Shown: positions 9,076 to 18,987, numbered from the stretch's first letter. The stretch is 64,000 nucleotides of DNA from Prevotella sp. (GCA_022779305.1 JALFSW010000087.1:1-64000), one strand, 5' to 3'. Translations and numbers: made by a program. Notes: a model not told the origin generated them from the letters alone.

Positions 9076-9113
9076 TTAAACCCAAAGCGATCTAATGACC
9101 GATTTGGGTTTAA
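9076..9113. repeat. Family A solo hairpin
   Basis: Thirty-eight bases bounded by TTAA, AAACCCAAAGCGATC then TAAT then GACCGATTTGGGTTT, i.e. both terminal repeats of family A without the centre. It lies just downstream of the peptidase terminator and 31 bases before a 22-bp dyad array. Confidence 0.65.
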
Positions 9114-9143
9114 ACAATTGAAAATCAAGCGATTTAGAAGTAG

Positions 9144-9234
9144 CTTGCAATTGAGCTTCACTTGCATCCCAACTGAGCCTCAGTTACCGGCAAAATGAGC
9201 CTTACTTGATTTATAACTGAGCTTCACTTGCAAT
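9144..9234. repeat. 22-bp phased dyad array 1 (family C), four dyads
   Basis: Four copies of a TGAGCYTYA dyad centred at 9156, 9178, 9200 and 9222, so spaced by exactly 22 bp. The 13 bases between dyads vary around CTTGCATCCCAAC. It lies upstream of the promoter of the DUF6621 gene. Confidence 0.8.
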
Positions 9235-9248
9235 CTTCGTCTTGCACG

Positions 9249-9284
9249 TGAACGTTTTTTCATTGCTCATTTGGCTTAAAAAAG
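9249..9284. repeat. Fragment of repeat family B
   Basis: GCTCATTTGGCTTAA plus an adjacent AACGTTTTTT match one end of the 88-bp family B repeat, but the rest is missing. Its orientation is opposite to the downstream gene. Confidence 0.5.
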
Positions 9285-9292
9285 CACAATAA

Positions 9293-9324
9293 TTTGGCAA
9301 AGCAAACATTTTAATGTATCTTTG
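9293..9324 (+). promoter_or_regulatory. Complete Bacteroidota promoter for DUF6621 and spermidine genes
   Basis: TTTG at 9293-9296, 20-base spacer, TATCTTTG at 9317-9324. Transcription should begin near 9330, which rules out the Met at 9330 as start and selects Met at 9360. Confidence 0.8.
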
Positions 9325-9359
9325 TACCTATGATCCCACAAGATGAAAAGAACATAAAA

Positions 9360-9950
9360 ATGAGCGAAAACATCATCATTGTTGATGGCGATTACATTGA
9401 CGGGGTGGCGTTCGACCTCATTGTGAACTTTGAACGAATGCTCGATAGGAAAATTCATGCTGCCGATTTGAGTCAATGGATAGTGAACATTGCTTTAGAC
9501 GGACGAATGCGCGAAGGCAAACACGAAACGCAGGTGGTTTTTCTGCATGACAAAAGTCAGGCAACGCTTCGCTATTTTCAACCCGCTCACTATGCCAAAG
9601 AACTCAATCAGCAAGCATTCAACGATCCTTATTTGGGAGAATTTATCATCAACACGATTGCAACAGGGAGTGCATTTGCTGAAAAAGAAACGGTCATCAG
9701 CGATCTACTTCAAACCATACTCGCACACAAGGAAGTGCGCCGAATAATGGTGGTTCCCAATGCCGACGACAAGGCTACATGGAACCAACTCAAACACCTA
9801 TTTGACACGCCAGACGCTGATGAGAAGAGTATCACACTCTTCGCCATGCAACCGATGGAAGGTGGCAATTTCAAGCAACAAATATTGGGCTATTCACTCC
9901 TTAATGCAATGGGAATTACGGCAGAAGAAATTAATAACAAAATAAAATAA
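9360..9950 (+). CDS. DUF6621-like protein upstream of carboxynorspermidine synthase
   Basis: 196 residues from the Met chosen by the promoter position. No signal peptide or membrane helix. The start (SENIIIVDGDYIDGVAFDLIVNFERMLDR) and the alternation of short hydrophobic strands and helices suggest a cytoplasmic alpha/beta protein. I associate it with the Bacteroidota-specific DUF6621 family from memory of its start and its neighbour; this is not verified. Only 12 bases separate it from the polyamine gene, so a shared operon and a linked role are likely. No catalytic motif is recognised. Confidence 0.7.
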   Translation: MSENIIIVDGDYIDGVAFDLIVNFERMLDRKIHAADLSQWIVNIALDGRMREGKHETQVVFLHDKSQATLRYFQPAHYAKELNQQAFNDPYLGEFIINTIATGSAFAEKETVISDLLQTILAHKEVRRIMVVPNADDKATWNQLKHLFDTPDADEKSITLFAMQPMEGGNFKQQILGYSLLNAMGITAEEINNKIK

Positions 9951-9962
9951 AGAAACATCACA

Positions 9963-11201
9963 ATGGGAAGAGTTTTAATGATTGGCGCAGGTGGCGTGGC
10001 TACCGTGGCAGCCTTTAAAATCGTTCAGAACCAAGACATATTTACAGAGTTTATGATTGCCAGTCGCAGAAAAGAAAAATGCGATGAACTCGTAGCGGCA
10101 ATCCACAAGAAGGGCTACAAAGCCGACATCAAAACAGCACAGGTGGATGCAGACGATGTGGAACAGCTCAAGACGCTCTTCAATGATTTTAAACCCGAAT
10201 TGGTCATCAATCTTGCCTTGCCTTATCAAGATCTCACCATCATGGAGGCGTGTTTGGCATGTGGTTGTAACTATCTCGACACGGCAAACTACGAGCCTAA
10301 AGACGAAGCACATTTTGAATACAGTTGGCAGTGGGCTTATAAAGAGAAATTTGAAAAGGCTGGTTTGACCGCTATTCTCGGATGTGGCTTCGACCCTGGT
10401 GTTACGCAAGCATTTACAGCATACGCTGCAAAGCATTATTTTGATGAAATCCACTATCTTGACATCGTTGATTGTAACGCAGGAAATCATCACAAAGCCT
10501 TTGCAACCAACTTCAATCCAGAAATCAATATCCGAGAAATCACCCAAAAAGGACTTTATTACGAAGACGGGAAATGGGTGGAAACAGAACCATTGGCAAT
10601 TCATCAGGATTTGAACTATCCTAACATTGGGGCACGCGACTCTTACCTCTTGCACCACGAAGAATTAGAATCGCTCGTAAAGAATTATCCTACCATCAAG
10701 CGCGCACGCTTCTGGATGACGTTCGGAAAACAATACTTGACCTATTTGGATTGCATTCAAAATTTGGGTATGAGCCGTATTGACGAGATAGAATACGAAG
10801 CACCATTGGCTGATGGATCTGGAAAGACAACAAAGGTGAAAATCGTTCCTTTGCAATTCCTCAAAGCGGTATTGCCTAATCCACAAGATTTGGGTGAAAA
10901 CTATGATGGCGAAACATCTATCGGATGTCGCATCCGTGGCGTGAAAGATGGGAAAGAGCAAACCTACTATGTTTACAATAACTGCAAACATCAAGATGCC
11001 TACGAAGAAACAGGTATGCAAGGCGTTAGCTACACAACAGGCGTACCAGCTATGTTGGGAGCAATGATGTTCTTCAAAGGCTTATGGCGCAAACCAGGTG
11101 TATGGAATGTGGAAGACTTCAATCCCGATCCTTTCATGGAAGAACTCAACAAACACGGCTTGCCTTGGCATGAAGAGTTTGGAGGCGATTTGGAGCTCTA
11201 A
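9963..11201 (+). CDS. Carboxynorspermidine synthase (saccharopine dehydrogenase family)
   Basis: 412 residues. The N-terminal Rossmann motif is GAGGVA (RVLMIGAGGVATVAAFKI), and CGFDPGVTQAF and DCNAGNH are family hallmarks. In the phylum this enzyme condenses aspartate semialdehyde with a diamine using NADPH to give carboxy(nor)spermidine, the step before decarboxylation to spermidine. The aspartate semialdehyde consumed would come from the upstream half of the asd pathway, whose reductase gene lies 1.1 kb downstream. The decarboxylase is not in this window. Lysine-pathway saccharopine dehydrogenase is the alternative but is less likely in this phylum. Confidence 0.88.
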   Translation: MGRVLMIGAGGVATVAAFKIVQNQDIFTEFMIASRRKEKCDELVAAIHKKGYKADIKTAQVDADDVEQLKTLFNDFKPELVINLALPYQDLTIMEACLACGCNYLDTANYEPKDEAHFEYSWQWAYKEKFEKAGLTAILGCGFDPGVTQAFTAYAAKHYFDEIHYLDIVDCNAGNHHKAFATNFNPEINIREITQKGLYYEDGKWVETEPLAIHQDLNYPNIGARDSYLLHHEELESLVKNYPTIKRARFWMTFGKQYLTYLDCIQNLGMSRIDEIEYEAPLADGSGKTTKVKIVPLQFLKAVLPNPQDLGENYDGETSIGCRIRGVKDGKEQTYYVYNNCKHQDAYEETGMQGVSYTTGVPAMLGAMMFFKGLWRKPGVWNVEDFNPDPFMEELNKHGLPWHEEFGGDLEL

Positions 11202-11245
11202 TCGACATTTTTCACCTTTTAGATTAAACTTGTAGAACAAAAGAA

Positions 11246-12280
11246 ATGGCAAAAGAAAAGAAAGAAGAAATCTCTGCAGCTGAAGGGAAACTTAAAGCCC
11301 TGCAAGCCGCAATGGCAAAGATAGAAAAAGACTTCGGAAAAGGAGCTATCATGCGCATGGGCGATGAGCAAATAGAAAACGTAGAGGTGATACCAACAGG
11401 TAGTATTCAGCTCGACGAAGCATTGGGTATTGGTGGTTATCCACGTGGAAGAATTGTGGAAATCTATGGACAAGAAAGTTCGGGTAAGACAACGCTCACA
11501 CTTCACGCTATTGCCGAAGCTCAAAAACAAGGCGGTATCGCAGCATTCATTGACGCAGAACATGCTTTCGACCGTTTTTATGCAAAAGCATTGGGCGTGG
11601 ATGTAGACAACTTGTGGATCTCGCAACCTGATAATGGTGAACAAGCATTGAACATTGCTGACCAGCTGATCAGTTCTTCGGCTATTGATCTTGTTGTCAT
11701 AGACTCGGTTGCAGCTCTGACGCCTAAGAAAGAAATCGATGGTAATATGGGTGAAAGCAATGTTGGTTTGCAGGCACGTCTCATGAGCCAAGCACTCAGA
11801 AAACTAACGGGTATGATAGCGAAGACAAACACGTGTTGCATCTTCATCAACCAAGTGCGTGAGAAGATTGGGCAGATGTTTGGTCCATCTGAAACGACCA
11901 CTGGTGGTAATGCCCTAAAGTTCTATAGTTCTGTACGTTTGGAGATTAAGAAAAGAAGTCAGCTAAAAGACGGGGAGAATGTCTATGGAAATGAGACTTC
12001 TGTGAAAGTGGCTAAGAATAAGTTGGCACCTCCTTTCCGCAAAGTGAATTTTGAAATCATCTTCGGTGAGGGTATTTCTCGAATAGGCGAAATCCTTGAT
12101 TTGGGTACAGAGTTTGATATTATCAACAAGAGCGGTAGCTGGTATAGTTACAATGGCACGAAACTCGGACAAGGACGCGATGCTGCAAAACTTGCCATCA
12201 AAGACAACCCAGAGCTTGAAGAAGAACTCATTTCACTCATCAAAGCTGCAATGCAAGCGAAGAAAGAGGAAGGTAAATAA
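11246..12280 (+). CDS. recA: Recombinase RecA
   Basis: 344 residues with the full RecA core. Walker A is GQESSGKT (75-82), with Gln where most RecA proteins have Pro; Walker B is [10 protein letters not shown]; the L2 region carries [15 protein letters not shown] and [10 protein letters not shown]. It forms filaments on single-stranded DNA for recombination and the SOS response. The lysine-rich ends are usual. It lies 44 bases after the spermidine gene and ends at a strong bidirectional terminator. No LexA-type operator was recognised in the short upstream gap. Confidence 0.98.
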   Translation: MAKEKKEEISAAEGKLKALQAAMAKIEKDFGKGAIMRMGDEQIENVEVIPTGSIQLDEALGIGGYPRGRIVEIYGQESSGKTTLTLHAIAEAQKQGGIAAFIDAEHAFDRFYAKALGVDVDNLWISQPDNGEQALNIADQLISSSAIDLVVIDSVAALTPKKEIDGNMGESNVGLQARLMSQALRKLTGMIAKTNTCCIFINQVREKIGQMFGPSETTTGGNALKFYSSVRLEIKKRSQLKDGENVYGNETSVKVAKNKLAPPFRKVNFEIIFGEGISRIGEILDLGTEFDIINKSGSWYSYNGTKLGQGRDAAKLAIKDNPELEEELISLIKAAMQAKKEEGK

Positions 12281-12287
12281 TACTATT

Positions 12288-12330
12288 TAGGCAGGTCTTA
12301 AGAATTCTTAGACCTGCCTATTTTCTTTTC
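12288..12330. terminator. Bidirectional terminator between recA and asd
   Basis: Nearly perfect stem TAGGCAGGTCTTAAG / CTTAGACCTGCCTA (12288-12302 with 12307-12320) around AATT, flanked by T-rich sequence on the plus strand and an A-rich stretch on the other side. It serves convergent recA and asd. Confidence 0.88.
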
Positions 12331-12339
12331 TTCTTATTT

Positions 12340-13353
12340 TTATTTCAGTTCGCCAACTTTCAAGAGATATTCGGCAATCTGCACAGCATTGAGTGCTGCC
12401 CCTTTGCGTATTTGATCGCCCGTGAGCCAAAGGGTGAGTCCGTTCTCATCGGCAAGGTCTTTGCGCACCCGCCCCACATAGACATCATCGCATCCCGCAC
12501 TTTCTAAAGGCATTGGGTAAACATAGTTTTGTGGGTCATCAACGAGCGTAACACCTTCTGCCGTGCTCAATGCGTTGCGCACTTCTTCCACAGTGAGTGG
12601 GCGTTCGGTTTCCAACCACACCGATTCAGAATGGCTACGAAGCGTAGAAACACGTACGCAAGTAGCACTGGTGCGCACATCCGAGTGCATGATTTTCTGG
12701 GTTTCGTGGAACATCTTCATCTCCTCTTTCGTGTAATCGGTTTCTGTCATCTTATCGATTTGAGGAATAACGTTGTATGCCAGTTGATGAGCAAACTTCT
12801 CAATGGTCTTCACCTCACCCGTTTTCACAAGTTCTTCGTATTGCTGTTTGAGTTCAGCCATCGCCGCCGCACCCGCACCTGACGCACTCTGATAGCTACT
12901 CACGCGGATGCGTTTGATGTGGCTCAGTTTTTCGATTGGGTTGAGGACTGTTACCATCATTATCGTTGTGCAGTTGGGGTTGGCAATGATGCCACGTGGG
13001 CGCACCAAAGCGTCTTCGGGATTGATCTCTGGCACAACGAGGGGTACATCGCTGTCCATCCTGAATTGGCTTGAGTTGTCGATCATTACAGCTCCGTGTT
13101 GAGTGATGGTGTGGGCAAACTCGGCAGAAATACTGCCTCCTGCGCTCACGAATGCAACATCAACGCCTTTGAAATCGTCATTGTGCTGAAGTAATTTTAC
13201 TTCATATTTCTTGCCCTTGAAATCATATCGTTTGCCCGCTGAGCGTTCAGAACCAAAGAGGAGAAGCTCATCAATGGGAAAATTGCGTTCTGCGAGAATG
13301 CGAAGAAACTCTTGTCCAACAGCTCCGCTGGCACCAACAATTGCTACTTTCAT
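12340..13353 (-). CDS. asd: Aspartate-semialdehyde dehydrogenase
   Basis: 337 residues. [10 protein letters not shown] (7-16) binds NADP, NPNCTT contains the catalytic Cys128, and [13 protein letters not shown] and SHSESVWLE are family motifs. It reduces aspartyl phosphate to aspartate semialdehyde for lysine, diaminopimelate, threonine and methionine, and here also for carboxynorspermidine. Its 5' region is remarkable: between the predicted start of transcription (~13668) and the ATG lie a full and a short copy of the family A element, giving a leader of about 310 nt. Confidence 0.96.
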   Translation of the reverse strand: MKVAIVGASGAVGQEFLRILAERNFPIDELLLFGSERSAGKRYDFKGKKYEVKLLQHNDDFKGVDVAFVSAGGSISAEFAHTITQHGAVMIDNSSQFRMDSDVPLVVPEINPEDALVRPRGIIANPNCTTIMMVTVLNPIEKLSHIKRIRVSSYQSASGAGAAAMAELKQQYEELVKTGEVKTIEKFAHQLAYNVIPQIDKMTETDYTKEEMKMFHETQKIMHSDVRTSATCVRVSTLRSHSESVWLETERPLTVEEVRNALSTAEGVTLVDDPQNYVYPMPLESAGCDDVYVGRVRKDLADENGLTLWLTGDQIRKGAALNAVQIAEYLLKVGELK

Positions 13354-13372
13354 ATGTCTTGTTTTATTAATC

Positions 13373-13463
13373 TTAAACCCAAATTGGTCAATAGCCCATT
13401 AGGGTTTTCTTTTTATTTTCTTTTATCCATTTCCCTTTGGTCTCTAATGACTGAATTGGGTTG
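13373..13463 (-). repeat. Family A element, short copy (asd leader)
   Basis: About 90 bp starting at TTAA and ending at TTGAA, with both terminal inverted repeats (AAACCCAAATTGGTC and ACTGAATTGGGTT) but only ~40 bases of T-rich centre. It abuts the full copy next to it. Read toward asd, the AACCCAATTC-type end comes first, as in all other copies. Confidence 0.75.
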
Positions 13464-13660
13464 AACCCAAATCGGTCATTAGACCGTAGAGTGTTCTCTT
13501 TATTTTCTTTATTTACTCCCAATTGCTTGCATCCACTTGCCGGCATCTTGTTCAGCATTTTCTCTTGAAGTAGCCCGCTACATCTGCGATAAAATTCTGA
13601 ACAACCTGCACTGACAATTAGATACAACCCCTTTGGTCTCTAATGACCGAATTGGGTTAA
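13464..13660 (-). repeat. Family A element, full copy (asd leader)
   Basis: 197 bp with terminal inverted repeats of about 25 bp (AACCCAAATCGGTCATTAGA on the left, its partner ending at TTAA 13657-13660). The internal hairpin arms are 13551-13561 and 13591-13601, with one mismatch. It is oriented toward asd. Confidence 0.85.
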
Positions 13661-13675
13661 AATCTTTTTGCGTTG

Positions 13676-13683
13676 CAAATTTA
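13676..13683 (-). promoter_or_regulatory. Candidate -7 box (TAAATTTG, minus) for asd
   Basis: Exact TAnnTTTG on the minus strand. It would start transcription near 13668, only a few bases before the end of the family A element, so that both element copies would be transcribed. No clear -33 box. Confidence 0.5.
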
Positions 13684-13704
13684 CAAAAAACAATCAACTA
13701 TCGG

Positions 13705-13734
13705 TTCGTGGGCGATAACTTTTTGCTATCTTTG
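13705..13734 (+). promoter_or_regulatory. Promoter of the antiporter gene
   Basis: TATCTTTG at 13727-13734 with a weak TTCG at -33 (13705-13708, spacing 18). Predicted start of transcription near 13740, which selects Met at 13766 over an upstream in-frame Met at 13673. Confidence 0.7.
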
Positions 13735-13765
13735 CACTGATTATTTATTGCATCATTCTTTGACA

Positions 13766-15886
13766 ATGTTCGACTTAACGCATTATCTCCCCATCACCGA
13801 CCCGACTTTGATCTTCTTCGTGGTCTTGCTAATGATACTTTTCTCCCCTATCATTATGGGACGACTACGCATTCCGCACATCATCGGTATGGTTTTGGCG
13901 GGTGTATTGGTGGGCGAATATGGTTTGAACATTCTCAAACGTGATGCCTCTTTTGAGCTTTTCGGAAGTGTGGGACTTTATTATATCATGTTTCTGGCAG
14001 GGTTGGAAATGGATATGGAAGGACTAAAGAAAAACAAAGGGCGCATTTCTGCTTTCGGCTTGCTGACGTTTGCTGTTCCTTTTATTTTGACCTATTTCAT
14101 GTCGCTCTATCTTCTGAACTATTCGGAAATGTCAGCGTTGCTCTTGGGTTGCATCATGTCATCCAACACGCTCATTGCCTATCCGATAGTGGGGCGTTAC
14201 GGACTTACGCAGCACCCCTGTGTAACGCTCAGTGTCGGAGGAACAATGTTTTCGCTCTTGCTTTCGCTCATTGGGATGGCAATGATTGTGAATTCGTTTG
14301 GCGGTGGAAGCGGAGGTGCATTTTGGATATGGTTCATTCTGAAGTTTGCGCTCTATATTTCAGGGATGATATGGTTTATTCCCCGCCTCGCACGGTGGTT
14401 CCTTCGTCGTTATTCAGATGCAGTTATGCAGTTTATCTTTGTGCTATCGGTGCTTTTCTTTTCGGCTGCACTGTCGGATGCGATAGGACTTGAAGGCATT
14501 TTTGGCGCTTTTTTTTCAGGATTGATTTTAAATCGCTTCATCCCCAAAGTTTCTCCACTGATGAATCGGATAGAGTTCACAGGGAACGCATTGTTCATTC
14601 CTTATTTTCTGATTGGGGTGGGGATGCTCATCAACGTTAGATTACTGTTTAGCGGAACAGAAATACTTTGGGTGATAGGGTGCATCGTTGGCTTCGGAAC
14701 CATTGGAAAAGGGTTGGCTGCCTATCTCATAGGTACTGTGTTTAAATTGTCGAAAAGCATGACAAACATGGTCTTTGGGCTTACGAGTGCACACGCTGCA
14801 GGTGCCATCGCAATGGTAATGGTGGGTTTAAAACTCGAAGTTACCCCGGGGGTATATCTCTTTGACGATCAGGCATTAAATGGAATCGTAATCATGATAC
14901 TCATTACGTGTATCTTTTCAACCATACTCACCGAACAGGCAGCACAAAGCATTCGCCTAACAAAGAAAGAAGAACCCGAAATGGTGAAAACAGACAATGA
15001 TGAAAAGATACTCATTCCCGTGAAATATCCAGAATATGCAGATCACTTGCTTGCTTTGGCAACGATGATGCGCAATACAAAAATGAAGCGTCCGTTGGTT
15101 GCGCTGAACGTAGTGTATGATGATATCAATGCCGCTGTAAATCAGGAGGAAGGTAGGAAACTGCTTGAAACACTGCAACAACAAGCCAGTGCGGTGGATG
15201 TTCCGATGGAAACGCAGGTGCGCATAGCTGCTAATATAGCCAACGGAATAAAACATGCCTTTAAAGAATTTCAAGCCTCGGAAATTATCATGGGTTTGCA
15301 TGGACGACAGGAGATAGAAAAAGGATTTTGGGGAGAATTTACACAGAGTCTTTACAACGGACTGAGCCGGCAGATTATCATTGCACGTGTTGTTCAACCA
15401 CTCAACACCATCCGCCGCATACAAGTTGCTGTGCCTTCAAGGGCAGAATTTGAACCTGGTTTTTATCGCTGGTTGGAACGGCTATCGAGGGTTGCTGCCA
15501 ATTTAGAGTGCAGGATTGTGTTTCATGGTAGGCAAGAGTCGCTTCAACTCATTAGTGCATACGTTCACAATCGTCATCCACATGTGCGCTCAGAATATCA
15601 GAATATGGAGCATTGGAACGAACTGCCACGCCTTGCCACAGAAGTGAAAGAAGACCATCTCTTCGTGATTGTAACGGCAAGAAAAGGGACTATATCCTAC
15701 AAATCAGCTATGGAAAGATTGCCAGACGAGGTCAGACGCTTCTTTAAGGGAAAGACCATCATGATGATTTTCCCTGATCAGTATGGAGATCGTATGGATG
15801 GTATGACCTTTGCGCAGTCGCAACACACAGAAGAGAACAGTGCTTACGATTTGTTCCGAAAATGGATAAGAAACAAAACAAACTAA
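13766..15886 (+). CDS. CPA2-type cation/proton antiporter with cytosolic C-terminal domain
   Basis: 706 residues from the promoter-supported Met. The first ~400 residues form about 12 membrane helices of the Na+/H+ exchanger fold ([71 protein letters not shown]). The remaining ~300 residues are soluble and resemble tandem universal-stress-type domains ([44 protein letters not shown]), the usual layout of Bacteroidota CPA2 antiporters. Predicted to exchange Na+ or K+ for H+ at the inner membrane. It ends 4 bases before the ABC ATPase gene. Confidence 0.9.
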   Translation: MFDLTHYLPITDPTLIFFVVLLMILFSPIIMGRLRIPHIIGMVLAGVLVGEYGLNILKRDASFELFGSVGLYYIMFLAGLEMDMEGLKKNKGRISAFGLLTFAVPFILTYFMSLYLLNYSEMSALLLGCIMSSNTLIAYPIVGRYGLTQHPCVTLSVGGTMFSLLLSLIGMAMIVNSFGGGSGGAFWIWFILKFALYISGMIWFIPRLARWFLRRYSDAVMQFIFVLSVLFFSAALSDAIGLEGIFGAFFSGLILNRFIPKVSPLMNRIEFTGNALFIPYFLIGVGMLINVRLLFSGTEILWVIGCIVGFGTIGKGLAAYLIGTVFKLSKSMTNMVFGLTSAHAAGAIAMVMVGLKLEVTPGVYLFDDQALNGIVIMILITCIFSTILTEQAAQSIRLTKKEEPEMVKTDNDEKILIPVKYPEYADHLLALATMMRNTKMKRPLVALNVVYDDINAAVNQEEGRKLLETLQQQASAVDVPMETQVRIAANIANGIKHAFKEFQASEIIMGLHGRQEIEKGFWGEFTQSLYNGLSRQIIIARVVQPLNTIRRIQVAVPSRAEFEPGFYRWLERLSRVAANLECRIVFHGRQESLQLISAYVHNRHPHVRSEYQNMEHWNELPRLATEVKEDHLFVIVTARKGTISYKSAMERLPDEVRRFFKGKTIMMIFPDQYGDRMDGMTFAQSQHTEENSAYDLFRKWIRNKTN

Positions 15887-15890
15887 GAAA

Positions 15891-16589
15891 ATGATTGATA
15901 TAAAAGGAATTACAAAGAGTTTTGGCGCATTACAAGTTCTAAAAGGAATCGATTTGACCATTGGTAAGGGTGAAATCGTGAGTATTGTAGGACCTTCTGG
16001 GGCTGGCAAAACAACACTTCTACAAATCATCGGAACTTTAGACCACCCCGACACAGGTTCGGTGGTCATCAATGGGATTGAGACCAGCAAGCTGTCAGCA
16101 AATAAATTGAGTCATTTTCGCAATCAAAACATTGGGTTTGTGTTTCAGTTTCATCAGCTTTTACCAGAATTTACAGCCCTCGAGAATATTATGATACCTG
16201 CCCAAATAGCGGGAATGGGGCGAAAAGAAACCAACAGCCGAGCTGCGGAACTACTCGACTTCATGGGTTTGAGTAATCGAGCGAATCATAAACCTGCTGA
16301 ACTTTCGGGAGGAGAAAAGCAAAGAGTAGCTGTAGCGAGGGCTCTAATGAATGCGCCTGCGGTCATTTTGGCAGACGAACCTTCTGGAAGTCTTGACTCA
16401 AAGAACAAGGAAGAGTTACATCGGTTGTTCTTTGACTTGCGAGCGCAGTTCGGACAGACCTTTGTCATCGTAACGCATGATGAAGAGTTGGCGTCTATTA
16501 CGGATCGGACAATACATTTAAAAGATGGATTAGTGATAAAAACGACTGCGCAGAAAGATATAATCGTTGCACAGGAAAATAATATATAA
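15891..16589 (+). CDS. ABC transporter ATP-binding protein, LolD-like
   Basis: 232 residues with Walker [10 protein letters not shown]-loop [17 protein letters not shown], signature LSGGEKQR, Walker [14 protein letters not shown] and switch His in VIVTHD. The [12 protein letters not shown] segment and the DEPSGSLD motif place it in the MacB/LolD/FtsE family, which acts on membrane-embedded or envelope substrates rather than on import. No permease gene is adjacent; its partner must be encoded elsewhere. Its start follows the antiporter stop by 4 bases, so the two are probably translated from one mRNA. Confidence 0.88.
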   Translation: MIDIKGITKSFGALQVLKGIDLTIGKGEIVSIVGPSGAGKTTLLQIIGTLDHPDTGSVVINGIETSKLSANKLSHFRNQNIGFVFQFHQLLPEFTALENIMIPAQIAGMGRKETNSRAAELLDFMGLSNRANHKPAELSGGEKQRVAVARALMNAPAVILADEPSGSLDSKNKEELHRLFFDLRAQFGQTFVIVTHDEELASITDRTIHLKDGLVIKTTAQKDIIVAQENNI

Positions 16590-16611
16590 AGAAAAAGCAT
16601 AGGATAAGTAT

Positions 16612-17484
16612 ATGAAAAAGATAGTCATTGGAGCCTATAACGATTTAACCGTTTTGAAAGTGGCGTTGCGTGAGGGCAATAAAGAACCTTTTGGATTGTA
16701 TCTTGATGGAGGCAGGGCTGGCGAGATACTGATGCCTGCTAAGTATGTGCCTGAGGGGACATCGGTGGGCGATGAATTGCATGTTTTTGTTTATCTTGAC
16801 CAAGACGAGCGTCCCATTGCCACCACAGAGCGTCCGCTGGCACAACTAGGCGACTTTGCATTTTTAGAATGTTCGTGGGTTAATGAATATGGTGCTTTCT
16901 TGCATTGGGGTGTTACGAAAGATCTTTTCTGTCCATTCAGAGAACAGAAAAAACGTATGCAGAAGGGCGAAAGTTATATAGTTCATGTTCATTTGGACGA
17001 TGAAAGCTATCGTCTTGTGGCATCGGCAAAGGTCGATCGTTATTTTGATACATCGTTTCCGCCCTATAAACAGGGTGAGGAAGTAGATCTTTTGATTTGG
17101 CAAAAGACTGATTTAGGGTTTAAAGTCATTATAGATAACCGCTATCCGGGGCTTATCTATGAAGATCAAGTATTTAAATATATCCACACTGGCGACCGAA
17201 TGAAGGGTTATATATCGAATGTTCGCCATGATGGAAAGATTGATTGCACACTCCAACCCACTGGACAACGCTACACAGAAGATTTTGCGGAGGTGCTTTT
17301 GCAGTATTTGAAAGACCACAATGGGGTATGCGACCTCGGCGATAAGAGTGAAGCCGAAGACATCAAACGCCGTTTTCAGGTATCGAAAAAGGTGTATAAG
17401 CGTGCCATTGGCGATTTATATAAACGTCGTCTCATCACAGTTGAACCTTTGAAGATATGCCTTATCAATCCGAATGAAAAATAG
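16612..17484 (+). CDS. S1-like RNA-binding protein, CvfB/YitL family
   Basis: 290 residues. Several OB-fold/S1-like segments follow one another (GLYLDGGRAGEILMPAKYVP; AFLEC; GAFLHWGVTKDLFCPFREQ; GYISNVRHDGKIDCTLQP), then a C-terminal winged-helix-like part (KRRFQVSKKVYKRAIGDLYKRRLI). This is the layout of CvfB, an RNA-binding regulator of virulence genes in Staphylococcus; its role in Bacteroidota is unknown. It is the third gene of the antiporter/ATPase unit (22 bases downstream) and is closed by a strong terminator. Confidence 0.88.
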   Translation: MKKIVIGAYNDLTVLKVALREGNKEPFGLYLDGGRAGEILMPAKYVPEGTSVGDELHVFVYLDQDERPIATTERPLAQLGDFAFLECSWVNEYGAFLHWGVTKDLFCPFREQKKRMQKGESYIVHVHLDDESYRLVASAKVDRYFDTSFPPYKQGEEVDLLIWQKTDLGFKVIIDNRYPGLIYEDQVFKYIHTGDRMKGYISNVRHDGKIDCTLQPTGQRYTEDFAEVLLQYLKDHNGVCDLGDKSEAEDIKRRFQVSKKVYKRAIGDLYKRRLITVEPLKICLINPNEK

Positions 17485-17508
17485 ATGTTTTGCAAGCAAG
17501 CAATAACA

Positions 17509-17556
17509 AAACAAAAGCTCCGATGCAAGCGCAATGCTGCATTGGAGCTTTTGTTT
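17509..17556. terminator. Bidirectional terminator between CvfB-like gene and asnS
   Basis: 19-bp stem with one mismatch (17509-17527 with 17538-17556, AAACAAAAGCTCC... GGAGCTTTTGTTT). It has A-runs on the left and T-runs on the right, so it can act for both convergent genes. Confidence 0.85.
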
Positions 17557-17595
17557 GATTACTATTTTTCAGTGAACCCTCAAATGAGATTTACC

Positions 17596-18987
17596 TTAAA
17601 ATTCTGCATTCTTTGGTGTGCGTGCAAAAGGAATTACATCACGAATGTTTTGCATACCCGTTACGAAGAGGATGAGGCGTTCAAAACCCAATCCAAAACC
17701 TCCATGAGGACATGTTCCATACTTACGTGTGTCAAGATACCAGTCATAAACCTCTTCCTTCATGCCACGTTCTCTGATTTCTTCTAACAGTTTTTCGTAG
17801 CTTTCTTCACGCACCGAGCCACCAATAATTTCTCCGATGCGTGGGAAAAGAACATCTGTTCCTTGCATTGTCTTTCCGTCTGCATTCTTTTTCATATAGA
17901 ACGACTTAATTTCCTTAGGATAGTCGGTCATGATGACAGGACGTTTGAAATGCTCTTCCACAAGATAGCGTTCGTGTTCGCTACTGAGATCCATTCCCCA
18001 TTCACTCACAGGGAACTCAAATTTGGTTCCGTTGGCTGCCGCATTCTTCAATATTTCAAAACCTTCTGTATAGGTAAGGCGCACAAAATCGGCTTTCAAG
18101 ATACCTTCCAAACGCTCAATGAGTCCTTTGTCGATCATCTGATTGAGGAATTCTAAATCATCCTTGCAATGTTCTAAAGCCCAGCGAACGCAGTATTTTA
18201 TGAAATCTTCCTCCAAATCCATCAACTCTTGTTGATCGATGAAAGCTACTTCGGGTTCCACCATCCAAAACTCAGCCAAGTGGCGAGGTGTGTTTGAATT
18301 TTCTGCTCTAAATGTTGGACCGAAAGTGTAGATTGCACCTAATGATGTTGCACCCAATTCGCCTTCCAACTGTCCAGAAACAGTGAGATGGGTTTTCTTT
18401 CCGAAGAAGTCGTTTGTGAAATCGGCTTCTCCTGCCTTCGCCACGCGATCCAAGTCAAGCGTTGTTACTTGGAACATGTTACCAGCTCCTTCAGCATCAC
18501 TTCCTGTTATGATAGGCGTGTGGAAATAGTAATATCCGTGTTCGTGGAAATATTGATGAATGGCCATTGCCATGTGGTGGCGAATGCGGAATACTGCACC
18601 GAAGGTATTTGTGCGCAATCTCATGTGACCATACTTGCGCATATATTCGAAGCTTTGACCTTTCTTTTGCATCGGATAATCTGTAGGACAAAGTCCGTAG
18701 ATTTCAATTGATTTGCATTGAATTTCCGATGATTGACCTTTTCCTTGGCTTTCAACAAGCGTTCCTACTACACTGATACATGCACCAGTTGTAATCGTTT
18801 TCAGGAGTTCTGGATCTACAGCGGCAGCATCCACTACTACCTGTATGTTTTTGATAGTAGAGCCATCATTGAGCGCTATAAAGTCTACAGCCTTACTACT
18901 TCTGTGCGAACGCACCCAGCCTCTGACATTTATATCTGCACCAAAGTCAGTGCGTGCCAGTGCATCAACGACTTTTGTTCTTTTCAT
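17596..18987 (-). CDS. asnS: Asparaginyl-tRNA synthetase
   Basis: 463 residues from the Met at 18987 ([11 protein letters not shown]); an upstream in-frame Met at 19014 adds nine unlikely residues. An N-terminal OB fold ([24 protein letters not shown]) is followed by the class II catalytic core, with motif 2 near [22 protein letters not shown] and motif 3 GFGLGFERL. It charges tRNA-Asn in the cytosol. AsnS is distinguished from AspS by the [10 protein letters not shown] stretch and by overall length. Confidence 0.96.
   Translation of the reverse strand: MKRTKVVDALARTDFGADINVRGWVRSHRSSKAVDFIALNDGSTIKNIQVVVDAAAVDPELLKTITTGACISVVGTLVESQGKGQSSEIQCKSIEIYGLCPTDYPMQKKGQSFEYMRKYGHMRLRTNTFGAVFRIRHHMAMAIHQYFHEHGYYYFHTPIITGSDAEGAGNMFQVTTLDLDRVAKAGEADFTNDFFGKKTHLTVSGQLEGELGATSLGAIYTFGPTFRAENSNTPRHLAEFWMVEPEVAFIDQQELMDLEEDFIKYCVRWALEHCKDDLEFLNQMIDKGLIERLEGILKADFVRLTYTEGFEILKNAAANGTKFEFPVSEWGMDLSSEHERYLVEEHFKRPVIMTDYPKEIKSFYMKKNADGKTMQGTDVLFPRIGEIIGGSVREESYEKLLEEIRERGMKEEVYDWYLDTRKYGTCPHGGFGLGFERLILFVTGMQNIRDVIPFARTPKNAEF

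Noticed and set aside
9144-9234. CRISPR array
   Set aside because: Repeats are 9-bp dyads, spacers 13 bp and mutually similar, and no cas genes are near.
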